Assembly: GCF_026339735.1 (NCBI RefSeq)
Contig: NZ_JAPEQG010000001.1
Span: 7,687,001-7,751,000 of the forward strand
Length of the DNA: 64,000 nucleotides
Origin: Streptomyces sp. NBC_01669
Lineage (GTDB): Bacteria > Actinomycetota > Actinomycetes > Streptomycetales > Streptomycetaceae
Direction: 5' to 3'
The translations under genes and the position numbers were made by a program. How positions within the stretch are numbered: the stretch's first letter is position 1; each line of letters begins with the position of its first letter. Positions 1 through 7,525 of this stretch are shown here, piece after piece. The notes below the pieces were generated by a model. That model did not search any database and was not told the origin of the DNA. It worked only from the letters and a program-made list of their open reading frames with translations.

Positions 1-216
1 GCTTACCGCCTTGCCGAGCAGAACTTCGTTGTTGCCCGTGCCCCAGCCGTAGAGCTCGGCGGTGTCGAAGAAGGTGACGCCCAGGTCGTGGGCGCGGCGG
101 ATGGCGGCGATGCCCGCCTCCTCGTCACCGGGGCCGTAGCCCATGGTCAGGCCCATCGAGCCGTAGCCGATCGCCGAGACGGTCAGGCCCTGGGTGCCGA
201 GTGTCCTTTGGTGCAT
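1..216 (-). CDS. Aldo/keto reductase, N-terminal part (runs off the window)
   Basis: The 72 visible codons read as the start of an NAD(P)H-dependent aldo/keto reductase, a cytoplasmic TIM-barrel enzyme that reduces aldehydes and ketones. The segment FFDTAELYG near residue 55 carries the family's catalytic Asp and Tyr, and an IGYGSMGLTMGYG stretch near residue 16 is typical of the first strand. The ATG at 216-214 is preceded by GGAGAT at a normal distance. It is divergent from the TetR gene at 313, with two palindromes between them, so it is probably that repressor's target. The C-terminal three quarters lie outside the window, so integrity cannot be judged. Confidence 0.85.
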   Translation of the reverse strand, partial: MHQRTLGTQGLTVSAIGYGSMGLTMGYGPGDEEAGIAAIRRAHDLGVTFFDTAELYGWGTGNNEVLLGKAVS

Positions 217-232
217 GCCGATCTCCTATGTC

Positions 233-251
233 AAACCAAACAGTTCGGTTT
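233..251. promoter_or_regulatory. Imperfect 19-bp palindrome, probable TetR operator 1
   Basis: AAACCAAACAGTTCGGTTT matches its reverse complement at all but the centre and one symmetric pair. It lies just upstream of the aldo/keto reductase start and shares the AAACC...GGTTT core with the palindrome at 282-296. The two together suggest autoregulated, divergent control by the adjacent TetR protein. Confidence 0.6.
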
Positions 252-281
252 TAGCCTACGCCGACCGCCGCCCAGCGGCAA

Positions 282-296
282 ACCAAACGGTTTGGT
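282..296. promoter_or_regulatory. 15-bp palindrome, probable TetR operator 2
   Basis: ACCAAACGGTTTGGT is a perfect dyad around a single central base and sits 17 bp before the tetR start at 313. It carries the same half-site as the palindrome at 233-251, 49 bp upstream, so it is likely a second operator of the same regulator. Confidence 0.65.
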
Positions 297-312
297 CGGG
301 TAGCGTGGAAGT

Positions 313-906
313 ATGAGTGCCTCAACCCGCGCAGACTCGGTCCGCGACCGCATCGTGAGTGCCGCCAAGGCCGAGTTCTCCCAGCACGGGATCGCCGGGG
401 CGCGGATCGACCGGATCGCCAAGGCCGCCAGGACCAGCAAGGAACGCGTCTACGCCTACTTCTCCAGCAAGGTGGCCCTCTACCGGTTCGTCTCCGCGCA
501 GGAGCTGGCGGCCGTGACCGAAGCGACCCGCATGGACCCCACCGATCTGCCCGGTTACGCCGGCCGCCTCCATGACTACTTCACCGGCCACCCCGACCGC
601 TTCCGGCTCATGAGCTGGGGGCAACTGGAACTCGACGCCGGCGACTCCCTCCCCTACGACTCCTTCCGGGAATCAGTGGCCCGCAAGGTCGAGCAACTCC
701 GCGAGGCCCAGGAAGCCGGCCGGCTGGACGCCCACTGGGACCCGGTCGACATCCTGGTCTTCGTCCACCAGATCGCCACCGCCTGGGCTGCACAGCCTGA
801 CCTGCTGCCCCCAAACGACGAGGGTCGCGCCACGTTCCTGGCGGCACGCCGAGCCGCCATCATCACGGCCGTGGAGCGCCTGTTTCCCGCGACCACGAAG
901 CACTGA
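313..906 (+). CDS. TetR-family transcriptional regulator
   Basis: This 197-residue protein has the usual TetR length and layout. A helix-turn-helix lies at about residues 25-50 (ARIDRIAKAARTSKERVYAYF), followed by an all-helical ligand domain that I cannot assign to a ligand. It is divergent from the aldo/keto reductase gene, and both intergenic palindromes suit a dimeric repressor of itself and that enzyme. The C-terminal part resembles the tetracyclin_repressor_C_35 type in style, which is a family impression only. The gene appears intact. Confidence 0.9.
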   Translation: MSASTRADSVRDRIVSAAKAEFSQHGIAGARIDRIAKAARTSKERVYAYFSSKVALYRFVSAQELAAVTEATRMDPTDLPGYAGRLHDYFTGHPDRFRLMSWGQLELDAGDSLPYDSFRESVARKVEQLREAQEAGRLDAHWDPVDILVFVHQIATAWAAQPDLLPPNDEGRATFLAARRAAIITAVERLFPATTKH

Positions 907-1434
907 CCGCGCCCCGAGCCCTCGAAGTGGCGCCTTGCTTCATTGGCGCCCGGGAGACTCGGGCGAGCGACCGAGCACTGTCGCATCTCGTGCATATTCG
1001 AGCAGCAGGTGACGGTGTCGCCTCCTCGAAGCCCGGCGCCTGCTCGCAGATGCCCGGTGGGACGCGTCGAAGTCACGACTAGGTTCGCTGTCAAAAAAGC
1101 CGAAACGACTGGGTTGGCTGTCAAACGAATCGATTGGATGACAAGGGACAAGTTCGTGTCCTTTGACAGCGAAGTTAGTCCGGCTGAAGTCGCTGACCTG
1201 CGCGGACTAACTTCGCTGTCAACGCAGTCGAGTGACGCTTCCTTCGGCCCGGGCGCTCTGGCCTGCGTCGGCTGGGTTGGATGGCAAGGAACTCATATGG
1301 AAGACCAACCTCTTGCGGTGACCGGCGTCGGCCTCCCGCACCACGGTGTGGGCCTTCGCTCTCGGCCACCGCGCCGGCCCCCTGCTGGCAGCAGCAATCC
1401 CGCGCGGCAGAAGGCTCACTCGGCGCTACGAGGT
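907..1434. other. Gene-free stretch with repeated GCTGTCAA motifs
   Basis: I see no convincing gene in these 528 bases. The right half has codon-like stretches on the minus strand, but none has a recognisable product. The feature of note is the cluster of GCTGTCAA/TTGACAGC motifs between 1084 and 1222, listed separately. Confidence 0.5.
1084..1222. repeat. Clustered GCTGTCAA motifs with a perfect 20-bp inverted repeat; candidate Tn5053/Tn7-like end
   Basis: TTCGCTGTCAA at 1084, TTGGCTGTCAA at 1114 and TTCGCTGTCAA at 1212 are direct copies, and the inverse TTGACAGCGAA lies at 1163. The copies at 1163-1182 and 1203-1222 form a perfect 20-bp inverted repeat around a 20-bp spacer. Several about 20-bp transposase-binding repeats in both orientations with TGTCA/TGACA cores are typical of Tn7 and Tn5053-type transposon ends, and a tniABQ set lies at 5.9-9.4 kb. 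The link to that element is inference; no boundary or target duplication was found. Confidence 0.45.
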
Positions 1435-1854
1435 TTACGGCGCCGGTACGGCACCGATCTGCTGCATCACCCCGAGGAGGTCGGGCTGGCCCCGTTCGCC
1501 GACGATCCGGCCGTCGGCCAGGTAGTAGAAGTTCATGGCCTGCACCGAGATCTTGTTGCCGCTCGCCGGGATCCCGAAGAATTCACCGTCGTGAGTTCCC
1601 CGCATGGTGAACCGCGCGGCCACGGTGTCGCCTTCGGTGACCTTCTCCTCCAGCGTCCACTGGACGTCGGGGAAGGCACTGCGCATCATCCCGATGACTT
1701 CCATGTACCCATGGGGCCCCCGCAGTGGTTCCGGGTGGCTTGGCGCGTGGAACACCGCGTCCGGAGAAATGACCTCGCGGGCGAGATCCTCGTTGCCCGT
1801 GTTGATGAACTCGACGAAGCGGTTCATCACTGACTCGGTGGACTGCGATGGCAT
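1435..1854 (-). CDS. SnoaL-like / NTF2-fold ester-cyclase family protein
   Basis: The 139-residue protein reads as a SnoaL-like small alpha+beta barrel. It starts with a helical MNRFVEFINTGN segment, continues with DAVFHAPSHPEP, and has the GTHDGEFFGIPASG loop common in SnoaL-like ester cyclases. Such proteins act on polyketide or other small hydrophobic substrates, but many are only annotated by fold. The ATG at 1854 has GGAGAGG 13 bases upstream; a longer reading to 2007 would run through the operator and is unlikely. It is divergent from the padR gene at 1954 and probably repressed by it. Confidence 0.8.
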   Translation of the reverse strand: MPSQSTESVMNRFVEFINTGNEDLAREVISPDAVFHAPSHPEPLRGPHGYMEVIGMMRSAFPDVQWTLEEKVTEGDTVAARFTMRGTHDGEFFGIPASGNKISVQAMNFYYLADGRIVGERGQPDLLGVMQQIGAVPAP

Positions 1855-1900
1855 CTTGCTGTGCCTCTCCAGAGACGTTCGGGCGGGTACCTGTGAGCCT

Positions 1901-1934
1901 AACATCGAATCGATGTTCACATCGATTCGATGTT
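1901..1934. promoter_or_regulatory. 14-bp perfect inverted repeat, probable PadR operator
   Basis: AACATCGAATCGAT and its exact reverse complement flank GTTCAC. The arms contain ACAT/ATGT, as PadR-type operators usually do. The site lies in the divergent gap between the SnoaL-like gene and padR and covers a possible upstream ATG of padR at 1930, supporting 1954 as the true start. Confidence 0.7.
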
Positions 1935-1953
1935 TGCGTGCGAAGATGGACTC

Positions 1954-2532
1954 ATGCTGGAACTCGCGATACTCGGCTTCCTGGCCGAGGCCCTCTTGCC
2001 CGGACATGAGCTGCGCCGCCGCGTCTCACAGCTGACCGGCTATACGCGGCCGGTCAGTGACGGCAGCCTGTATCCGGCGATCAACCGCCTGACCAGGGCG
2101 GGCTTGATCGAGCGGCGCGCCGACCCTGCCGCGGGGGCGTCCCGATACGTGCTCAGCCTGACCGCGGCTGGGCGGGCCGACATGCTTCAGCGCCTGCGCG
2201 AGCCCGCCGACCACGAGATCACCGACTTCACCCGGTTCTACGTCGTCCTGGCGTTCCTCTCCCACCTGCCCGACGTGGCCGAACAGCACGCGGTGCTGCG
2301 CAGACGGCTGGAGTTCCTGGAAGAACCGGCGAGCTTCTTCTACGACAACGAGCGGCCCCTGCGTGCCGAGGAGATCGCCGACCCCTACCGGCGGGGCATG
2401 CTGCTCACCGCCCGCGCCACCAGCCGCGCCGAGCGGACCTGGCTGCGCGAGACCCTCGGAGAGAAGCCGCCCGCATTCGACACTGCGTGTACCGACAGCG
2501 ATCCGCATGCGCCCGCCGCTCCCGCGAGCTGA
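1954..2532 (+). CDS. PadR-family transcriptional regulator
   Basis: The protein starts MLELAILGFLAE, the classic PadR opening. A winged helix follows (GYTRPVSDGSLYPAINRLTRAGLIERR, about residues 28-55), then a long C-terminal helical dimerisation region (VirR/PadR C-terminal type) to residue 192. The start at 1954 is chosen because an ATG at 1930 lies inside the operator palindrome and adds only a non-conserved lead. It is followed after 20 bp by an MDR oxidoreductase that may be co-transcribed. Likely represses the divergent SnoaL-like gene and itself. Confidence 0.85.
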   Translation: MLELAILGFLAEALLPGHELRRRVSQLTGYTRPVSDGSLYPAINRLTRAGLIERRADPAAGASRYVLSLTAAGRADMLQRLREPADHEITDFTRFYVVLAFLSHLPDVAEQHAVLRRRLEFLEEPASFFYDNERPLRAEEIADPYRRGMLLTARATSRAERTWLRETLGEKPPAFDTACTDSDPHAPAAPAS

Positions 2533-2552
2533 CTGTCCACGGAGGTACCCCC

Positions 2553-3536
2553 ATGCTTGCTTCCTGGTACGACGAACAGGGCCCCGCCGCCGATGTCCTG
2601 CACGTCGGCGAACTCCCTGATCCCGTCCCCGGCCCCGGCGAGGTCCGCGTCCGCGTCACCGTCTCGGGCGTCAACCCCGGCGACACCAAGAAGCGGCGCG
2701 GCTGGCTCGGCTCGTCCATGCCCTTCCCACGGGTGATCCCGCACAGCGACGCCGCCGGAGTCATCGACGCGGTGGGCGCCGGAGTCGACGCCCACCGCGC
2801 CGGACAACGGGTCTGGGTATACGGTGCCCAGTCCTACCGCCCCTTCGGCACCGCCGCCCAGTACACCGTCGTACCCGACCACCAGGCCGCACCCCTGCCC
2901 GACCACCTCAGTGACGAGTTGGGCGCGAGCCTCGGCATCCCCGGCATCACCGCCCACCGCACCGTCTTCGCCGACGGCCCGGTCGACGGCCAACTGGTCC
3001 TGGTCCACGGCGTCCTCGGCGGCGTCGGCTCCCTGGCGGCCCAGCTCGCCCACTGGGCCGGCGCCACCGTGATCGCCACCGTCCGCCGCACCCCGGACCT
3101 CGACCACATCGACCCGGCCGTCGTCTCCCACGCCATCGCCCTGGACACCGGCGACCCCGCCGCTGCCATCCGCTCGTACGCGCCGCGGGGCGTCGACCGG
3201 ATCATCGAGGTCGCGCTGTCCGACAACGCCGACCTCGACAACGCCGTCGCCGCCAACAACGCCGTCATCGCCGCCTACGCCACCCGCACGGACCGCACCG
3301 AGATCCCCTTCTGGCCCCTGCTGTTCAACAACGTCACCCTCCGTCTGCTCGGCAGCGACGACTTCCCCGCCGAGGCCAAGCGTCAGGCCGCCCGCGACCT
3401 CACCTCCTCCGCAGCCGTCGGCGCCCTCACCGTCGCCGTCGCCGACCGCTACCCGCTGGATGACATCGCCAAGGCCCACGACCGCGTCGACGCCGGCGGT
3501 GGCCACGGCCGCATCCTGCTCACCATCCCCCAATAG
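2553..3536 (+). CDS. Quinone oxidoreductase-like medium-chain dehydrogenase/reductase (MDR)
   Basis: This 327-residue protein is a zinc-independent MDR of the NADPH:quinone reductase group. It has an N-terminal GroES-like domain (VSGVNPGDTKKR, about residue 40), a glycine-rich Rossmann motif GVLGGVGSLAAQL (about 152-164) for NADPH, and a C-terminal RYPLDDIAKAHDRV segment. Structural zinc cysteines are absent. The ATG at 2553 has GGAGGT eight bases upstream; an upstream in-frame start would overlap padR. Spacing suggests an operon with padR and control by the same operator. Substrate unknown. Confidence 0.88.
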   Translation: MLASWYDEQGPAADVLHVGELPDPVPGPGEVRVRVTVSGVNPGDTKKRRGWLGSSMPFPRVIPHSDAAGVIDAVGAGVDAHRAGQRVWVYGAQSYRPFGTAAQYTVVPDHQAAPLPDHLSDELGASLGIPGITAHRTVFADGPVDGQLVLVHGVLGGVGSLAAQLAHWAGATVIATVRRTPDLDHIDPAVVSHAIALDTGDPAAAIRSYAPRGVDRIIEVALSDNADLDNAVAANNAVIAAYATRTDRTEIPFWPLLFNNVTLRLLGSDDFPAEAKRQAARDLTSSAAVGALTVAVADRYPLDDIAKAHDRVDAGGGHGRILLTIPQ

Positions 3537-3780
3537 CGCGGACTTGGAGCACCGGCCCGTCACCGGTATCCCACCGGCTCTGAGGTCGGGGTGCTGCCGG
3601 TATACGTACTCCGCACGCTTCCCGGTCTGGCGGACGTGCCTTGGCCCTGGTGAGACCGGTCATCTGGGCGGCGCCTTCGTGACCTGCCCGGGCTGTTCCC
3701 GTTGGGCAGGCAACATGGCGCGTGCACCTGCGTGTGGAGCCCGGCTTGCTTCCTGCTGTTGGGCCAGGCAGGGCAGACGT

Positions 3781-3817
3781 CCCCTTGGCCTCCCCGGCCC
3801 GGCAGCAGGCCAAGGGG
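3781..3817 (+). terminator. Hairpin with 11-bp stem; surrounding 3537-4014 has no recognisable gene
   Basis: CCCCTTGGCCT and AGGCCAAGGGG pair around a 15-base loop, with no T tract, as is common in actinobacteria. It lies 245 bp after the MDR stop and may end that transcript. The 3537-4014 stretch as a whole shows no homologous protein in any frame that I can name; it may be old insertion-sequence debris. Confidence 0.4.
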
Positions 3818-4014
3818 CGGCGCAGGACCACGCCTGTTCTTCTCCCGGTCACGCATATCGGAATGAGTTTGGCAAGATGCGCGGTATGCGGCAGTTGCTG
3901 ACGTGGCCAGCAGCGCAAGACTGGACGGGGTCGGCTGGCGGCTGTTTCCGGCTCGGGGCCAGAGGGGAGGCCACCGACTGAGTTGGACGTCAGCGGGAAG
4001 GCCGATCCGTTGGC

Positions 4015-4152
4015 CTACCGTTCGTCTGCTTGCGCAGTCCTGGTCCGAGGTCGCGTGTAACGGATGTAGTGGCGGATCGAGCCGTATGTTATCGAGCACT
4101 CGTGGTGGTCCATGAGCTCTGCCCAGATCTGCCTTCCATCCCTGTTCTTGCG
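4015..4152 (-). pseudogene. Fragment of an IS21-family IstA-like transposase
   Basis: Reading leftward from 4152, about 45 codons give RKNRDGRQIWAELMDHHE followed by ITYGSIRHYIRYTRP and a TAG at 4017-4015. This resembles the segment of IstA proteins just before the integrase core (pattern RxIxxxLxxxHG..SYxSVRxYIR). The rest of istA is missing on both sides. The fragment ends exactly at the left-end hairpin of the IS605 element. Assignment rests on one short stretch. Confidence 0.45.
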
Positions 4153-4159
4153 TGGGTAT

Positions 4160-4177
4160 CCCCGGCTTCAGCCGGGG
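4160..4177. repeat. IS605 left-end hairpin
   Basis: CCCCGGC and GCCGGGG pair around a TTCA loop. The loop matches that of the right-end hairpin, as expected for TnpA recognition of both ends. Confidence 0.65.
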
Positions 4178-4242
4178 AGGGAAACGCATCCTAAGCCCGG
4201 AGGCGCGAAGCGCCGGAGTTCGCTCCGCCTCTGTCGTTGCGG

Positions 4243-4671
4243 TCAGATAGGCCGCTTCTGGCCTTCGATGTACTGGCGGATTACGGTCAGCGGTGCGCCG
4301 CCGCATGATCCTGCGAAGTAGGAGCGGGACCAGAACACTGACCCCATGCCGATCCGGTTGATGCGGCCGGTGTACTCGGCCCGCAGGTACCGGGAGCTTA
4401 CGCCCTTGAGGGAGTTGATCAGTTTAGACAGGGCGACTTTCGGCGGGTAGTGCACCAACAGGTGCACGTGATCCGCCTCGCCGTTGAACTCGCGTAGCTC
4501 TGTCTCGAAGCTGGCGCAGACCTCTCGCATGATCTCCTCGCACCGTTTGAGCATGGCGTCATCGAAGATGTCACGCCGGTACTTGGTGACGAACACCAAG
4601 TGTGCGTGGAGGGTGTAGGTGACGTGCCGTCCGGTGCGGATATCGGGGTTTGGCTTCCAGCGTGGTGACAT
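4243..4671 (-). CDS. tnpA: IS200/IS605-family transposase TnpA (Y1 HUH enzyme)
   Basis: This 142-residue protein is full length for TnpA. It shows the HUH motif in GEADHVHLLVHYPP (about residues 64-77), which binds the divalent metal. The catalytic tyrosine sits in VIRQYIEGQ near the C-terminus (about residue 134) and attacks single-stranded DNA. The family segment FVTKYRRDIF lies near residue 27. No frameshift is seen, so the enzyme could be active. tnpB starts 52 bp away on the other strand. Confidence 0.92.
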   Translation of the reverse strand: MSPRWKPNPDIRTGRHVTYTLHAHLVFVTKYRRDIFDDAMLKRCEEIMREVCASFETELREFNGEADHVHLLVHYPPKVALSKLINSLKGVSSRYLRAEYTGRINRIGMGSVFWSRSYFAGSCGGAPLTVIRQYIEGQKRPI

Positions 4672-4722
4672 ACGCCAAGCGTAGTATGATCAAGCGAGCC
4701 AACGTGGAAGGGGGTGGGTCGG

Positions 4723-5920
4723 ATGATGCGTGCGTACAAGTTCCTTATGCGGCCCACCGTGGGCCAGACGATCGCACTGGGCGAGATGCTGCGCGATCAC
4801 TGCTCCCTCTACAACGGTGCCTTGCAGGAACGCCGTGACGCGTACCGGCACGTATCGAAGACGAGCATCAAGTACGGGATGCAGTCCGCGCAGCTCAAGG
4901 AGATCCGGGTGCACGACCCGGAGCGTCAGGGCCGGTGGTCCTTCTCCTCCCAGCAGGCGACGCTTCGCCGTCTCGGCAAGGCATTCGCCGCGTTCTTCCG
5001 CCGCGTCAAGGCGGGGAAACGCCGGGCTACCCGCGCTTCCGTGGCGTGAACTGGTTCGACACGGTCGACTTCCCCAAGGACGGGGACGGCTGCCGCTGGG
5101 ACTCCACTGCGCACGACCCGGTCACCCGCGTCCGCTTCCAAGGTGTCGGGCACGTCAAGGTCAACCAGCACCGGCCGGTGGTCGGCAAGGTCAAGACCGT
5201 GTCCCTCAAGCGTGAGGGCAAGCGCTGGTACGTGATCCTGACCGCCGAGCAGACCGCGCCTAAGCCGCTTCCCGCGACCGGCTCTGTGGTCGGCATCGAC
5301 ATGGGCATAGCCAACTTCCTTGCCGACTCGGGCGGCGAGTTCATCGAGAACCCCGGCACGGGCGGAAGGCCGCCGCGAAGCTCGAAGCGGCACAGCAGGC
5401 TGTCGCTCGGTGCAAGCGCCGCAGCAACCGGCGTAAGAAGGCCGTCCAGAAGGTTGCGGACCTGCACCGAAAGGTTCGCCGTCAGCGCCTCGATCATGCA
5501 CACAAGACCGCGTGGGGCCTGGTCCGCGAACACGACTTCATCGCGCACGAAGACCTTAAGATCCGCAACATGGTCAAGGCCCCCGCACCGAGGCCCGACC
5601 CCGACCGGCCGGGCAGCTTCCTGCCCAACAGGGCCGCCGCAAAGGCCGGACTCAACCACTCGATCTCGGATGCCGGATGGGGGGTGTTCCTGACGATCCT
5701 GCACGCCAAGGCTGAAAGTGCCGGACGAGACGTGATCGCTGTGGACCCCCGCAACACCTCCCGGACCTGCCCCGAATGCGGGCACGTCGCAGCGGAGAAC
5801 CGGCCCACACAGGAGAAGTTCCACTGCGTCTCGTGCGACCACAGCGCGCACGCGGACACGGTGGGCGCCCTGAACGTTCTACGGGCCGGGCTGGTCCGTC
5901 GCGAAGCCGCACCGGCATAG
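4723..5920 (+). pseudogene. tnpB: tnpB, IS605 RNA-guided nuclease gene with two frameshifts
   Basis: The TnpB sequence is readable in three consecutive frames. The first frame (MMRAYKFLMRPTVGQ) runs to about 5014, where a short G-run lacks one base. The second continues PGYPRFRGVNWFD through the RuvC-I motif GIDMGIANF to about 5360, where another one-base loss occurs. The third carries the RuvC-II glutamate in IAHEDLKIRNM, the zinc finger CPECGH...CVSCDH, and the RuvC-III aspartate in HADTVGALN. All catalytic motifs survive, but no single protein can contain them. TnpB normally targets the empty site with an RNA copied from the right end; this copy should not. Confidence 0.88.
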
Positions 5921-5927
5921 CGAGAAG

Positions 5928-5947
5928 CCCCCTCGTTCACGAGGGGG
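5928..5947. repeat. IS605 right-end hairpin
   Basis: CCCCCTCG and CGAGGGGG pair around TTCA, followed by GAGGAGTCAC at 5947-5956, the usual right-end context in actinobacterial TnpB elements. The loop supplies the TGA stop of tniQ on the minus strand (5939-5937). Confidence 0.7.
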
Positions 5948-6464
5948 AGGAGTCACTGAGACCTCTGCCGATCATGCTCTCGACCGTGTCGGCGAGTACG
6001 CCTGTGATGGGTTCGGCCAGCGGACCCGTCTCTGAGGCGGTCAGGCGTGGTGTCTCCAGGGCGAAGCGGACGTCCCAGGAGCGGAGGTTGTAGCGCTTGG
6101 CGAGCGTGCGGATGTGTGTGCCCTTGAGGGCATCTTGGGCGATGCTGTGAGCCAAGTCCTGGCGCCGGGCGAAGGGGTTCTTCCTGGGGAGGCGCCGGCG
6201 TGGTCTGTTCCTGCCGCCCAGGGCGTTGGCGTCAGCGAGGGCGCGTTCGAGTGCTTCGGGCGAGTGGCCTGCGGTGGTGGCGAGGTTTTCGAGAAGCGGC
6301 TTGCCGAACCACTGAGGTGGGCCGCAGAGGTAGCAGTGCAGGAAGCTGGGCTTGAGATGGTTGGCGCGAGCCAGGCGCCGGATGTAGGAGTTGGCGGATT
6401 CTCCGAGGCAGGGGCGCAATCGGACCGGCAGGGGCGCAAACCGGGGCGGCAGTTCGTTTTTCAT
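5937..6464 (-). CDS. tniQ: TniQ-like transposition target protein, C-terminally truncated by IS605
   Basis: The 175-residue protein opens with LPPRFAPLPVRLRPCLGES followed by ANSYIRRLARANHLKPS, the signature start of TniQ/TnsD proteins that guide target selection in Tn7 and Tn5053-like elements. A CYLCG pair near residue 43 may be part of a zinc site. TniQ proteins usually exceed 350 residues. Here the last six codons (SDSSPS) and the stop lie inside the IS605 right end, so the C-terminal half is lost. ATG overlaps the tniB stop as ATGA, indicating translational coupling. Function is probably impaired. Confidence 0.8.
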   Translation of the reverse strand: MKNELPPRFAPLPVRLRPCLGESANSYIRRLARANHLKPSFLHCYLCGPPQWFGKPLLENLATTAGHSPEALERALADANALGGRNRPRRRLPRKNPFARRQDLAHSIAQDALKGTHIRTLAKRYNLRSWDVRFALETPRLTASETGPLAEPITGVLADTVESMIGRGLSDSSPS

Positions 6465-7525
6465 CGGCAGGCAGCGGTCTTTGTGGCCAGCGACGCCGCG
6501 GTGTGGGCAGAGTGGTCGAGCGGAATGGCCTGGAGGCTCTTCTTGGTGATCTTCTCGGTGCCGGTGAGGATGGCGTCGACTGCGGCTCCGCGGATGGCGT
6601 GGGAGAGAGATCCGATCATGCCGCCGGTGTGGTCGTGCAGGAAGCGGTCCAGGCCGGTGAGGGTGCCAGGGCGGTGTTCGTGCAGCCGCAGGGTGTCTTC
6701 CATGGTGGCGACCAGGCCCTTCCACTCAGTGCTGTAGGGGAAGGCGCGGGAGGGGATCAGGGTGAAGCGGCCGGCAATCTGAGCGCCGCGTGTCCCGGAC
6801 AGCAGCCCGGATTCGTCGATATCGATGCCGGCATAGACGAAGGTGGCGGGCAGGCGTTCGGAGAAGTACTTGAGGGCGTCGGCGACTTCGGCGCCATGGC
6901 GGCTGGTGAGCGAGATGTTGTGGAGTTCGTCGACCAGCACCATCCCGGTGCGGGTGTCGGTGCAGACACCGACGACGGCCTCGATGATGTCCGTCATGTT
7001 CGAGCGGGCCCGCACCGGCAGGCCCAGGAAGCGGGCGAACTCGGTCGCGATCATGCGGGCGGTCGCGGCGGGCGGGACGGTGACATAGACGACCGGGATC
7101 CGGTCTGTGGCATGGGGGTGCCGGGCCCGGTCCAGGAGTTCATGGGAGCGCCCCAACTGCGTGATGGCGATGGTCTTACCAGTTCCCGCCGGGCCGGAAA
7201 CGATCAGCCCGCGACGGGCGCTGATCGCGTGCCGTTTCAGCAGCACCAGACGGCGGCCGCAGATCACCGTCCGCTCGACGAACGAGGTGGCGACCGTGAG
7301 CATCCGAGCGTGATGGTCAAGGCGGGACTCGTCATAGAGATCCCGCTCGGCTGGGTTCATCTGCTGCCAAGCACTGCGCGGCGCCAAGACCGGGGGAGCG
7401 GGTGGGCCGTTGATGAACCTGCGCCATCCAGTCAACGTGTTCAGCTGCCGGTCGGTCTCGGCGTCGGTCCCCTGCAGAGCGGTGCGTCGGGCCGCCGGTT
7501 TGGAGATGGTCACGTGCGCCTCCAA
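6461..7525 (-). CDS. tniB: TniB/TnsC-like AAA+ ATPase of a Tn5053/Tn7-like transposon
   Basis: The 354-residue protein is the ATP-dependent regulator that links target capture to the TniA transposase. It shows Walker A GPAGTGKT at residues 111-118 and Walker B GMVLVDE at about 194-200, followed by a sensor-like region with SGTRGAQIAGRF. The length fits TniB/TnsC. The ATG at 7525 lies within the end of tniA (stop at 7510), and its own stop overlaps the tniQ ATG, so the three genes form one coupled operon. No lesion is seen. Confidence 0.9.
   Translation of the reverse strand: MEAHVTISKPAARRTALQGTDAETDRQLNTLTGWRRFINGPPAPPVLAPRSAWQQMNPAERDLYDESRLDHHARMLTVATSFVERTVICGRRLVLLKRHAISARRGLIVSGPAGTGKTIAITQLGRSHELLDRARHPHATDRIPVVYVTVPPAATARMIATEFARFLGLPVRARSNMTDIIEAVVGVCTDTRTGMVLVDELHNISLTSRHGAEVADALKYFSERLPATFVYAGIDIDESGLLSGTRGAQIAGRFTLIPSRAFPYSTEWKGLVATMEDTLRLHEHRPGTLTGLDRFLHDHTGGMIGSLSHAIRGAAVDAILTGTEKITKKSLQAIPLDHSAHTAASLATKTAACR

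Larger units (their letters stand above)
4153..5956. mobile_element. IS200/IS605-family element with divergent tnpA and tnpB
   Basis: The element has an intact Y1 transposase gene (tnpA, minus) and a broken RNA-guided nuclease gene (tnpB, plus) in the divergent IS605 layout. Each end carries a hairpin with the same TTCA loop: 4160-4177 on the left and 5928-5947 on the right, the latter followed by GGAGGAGTCAC. IS200/IS605 elements move as single-stranded DNA, recognise such end hairpins and make no target duplication. Exact ends are estimates: left near 4153, right near 5956. Confidence 0.8.
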
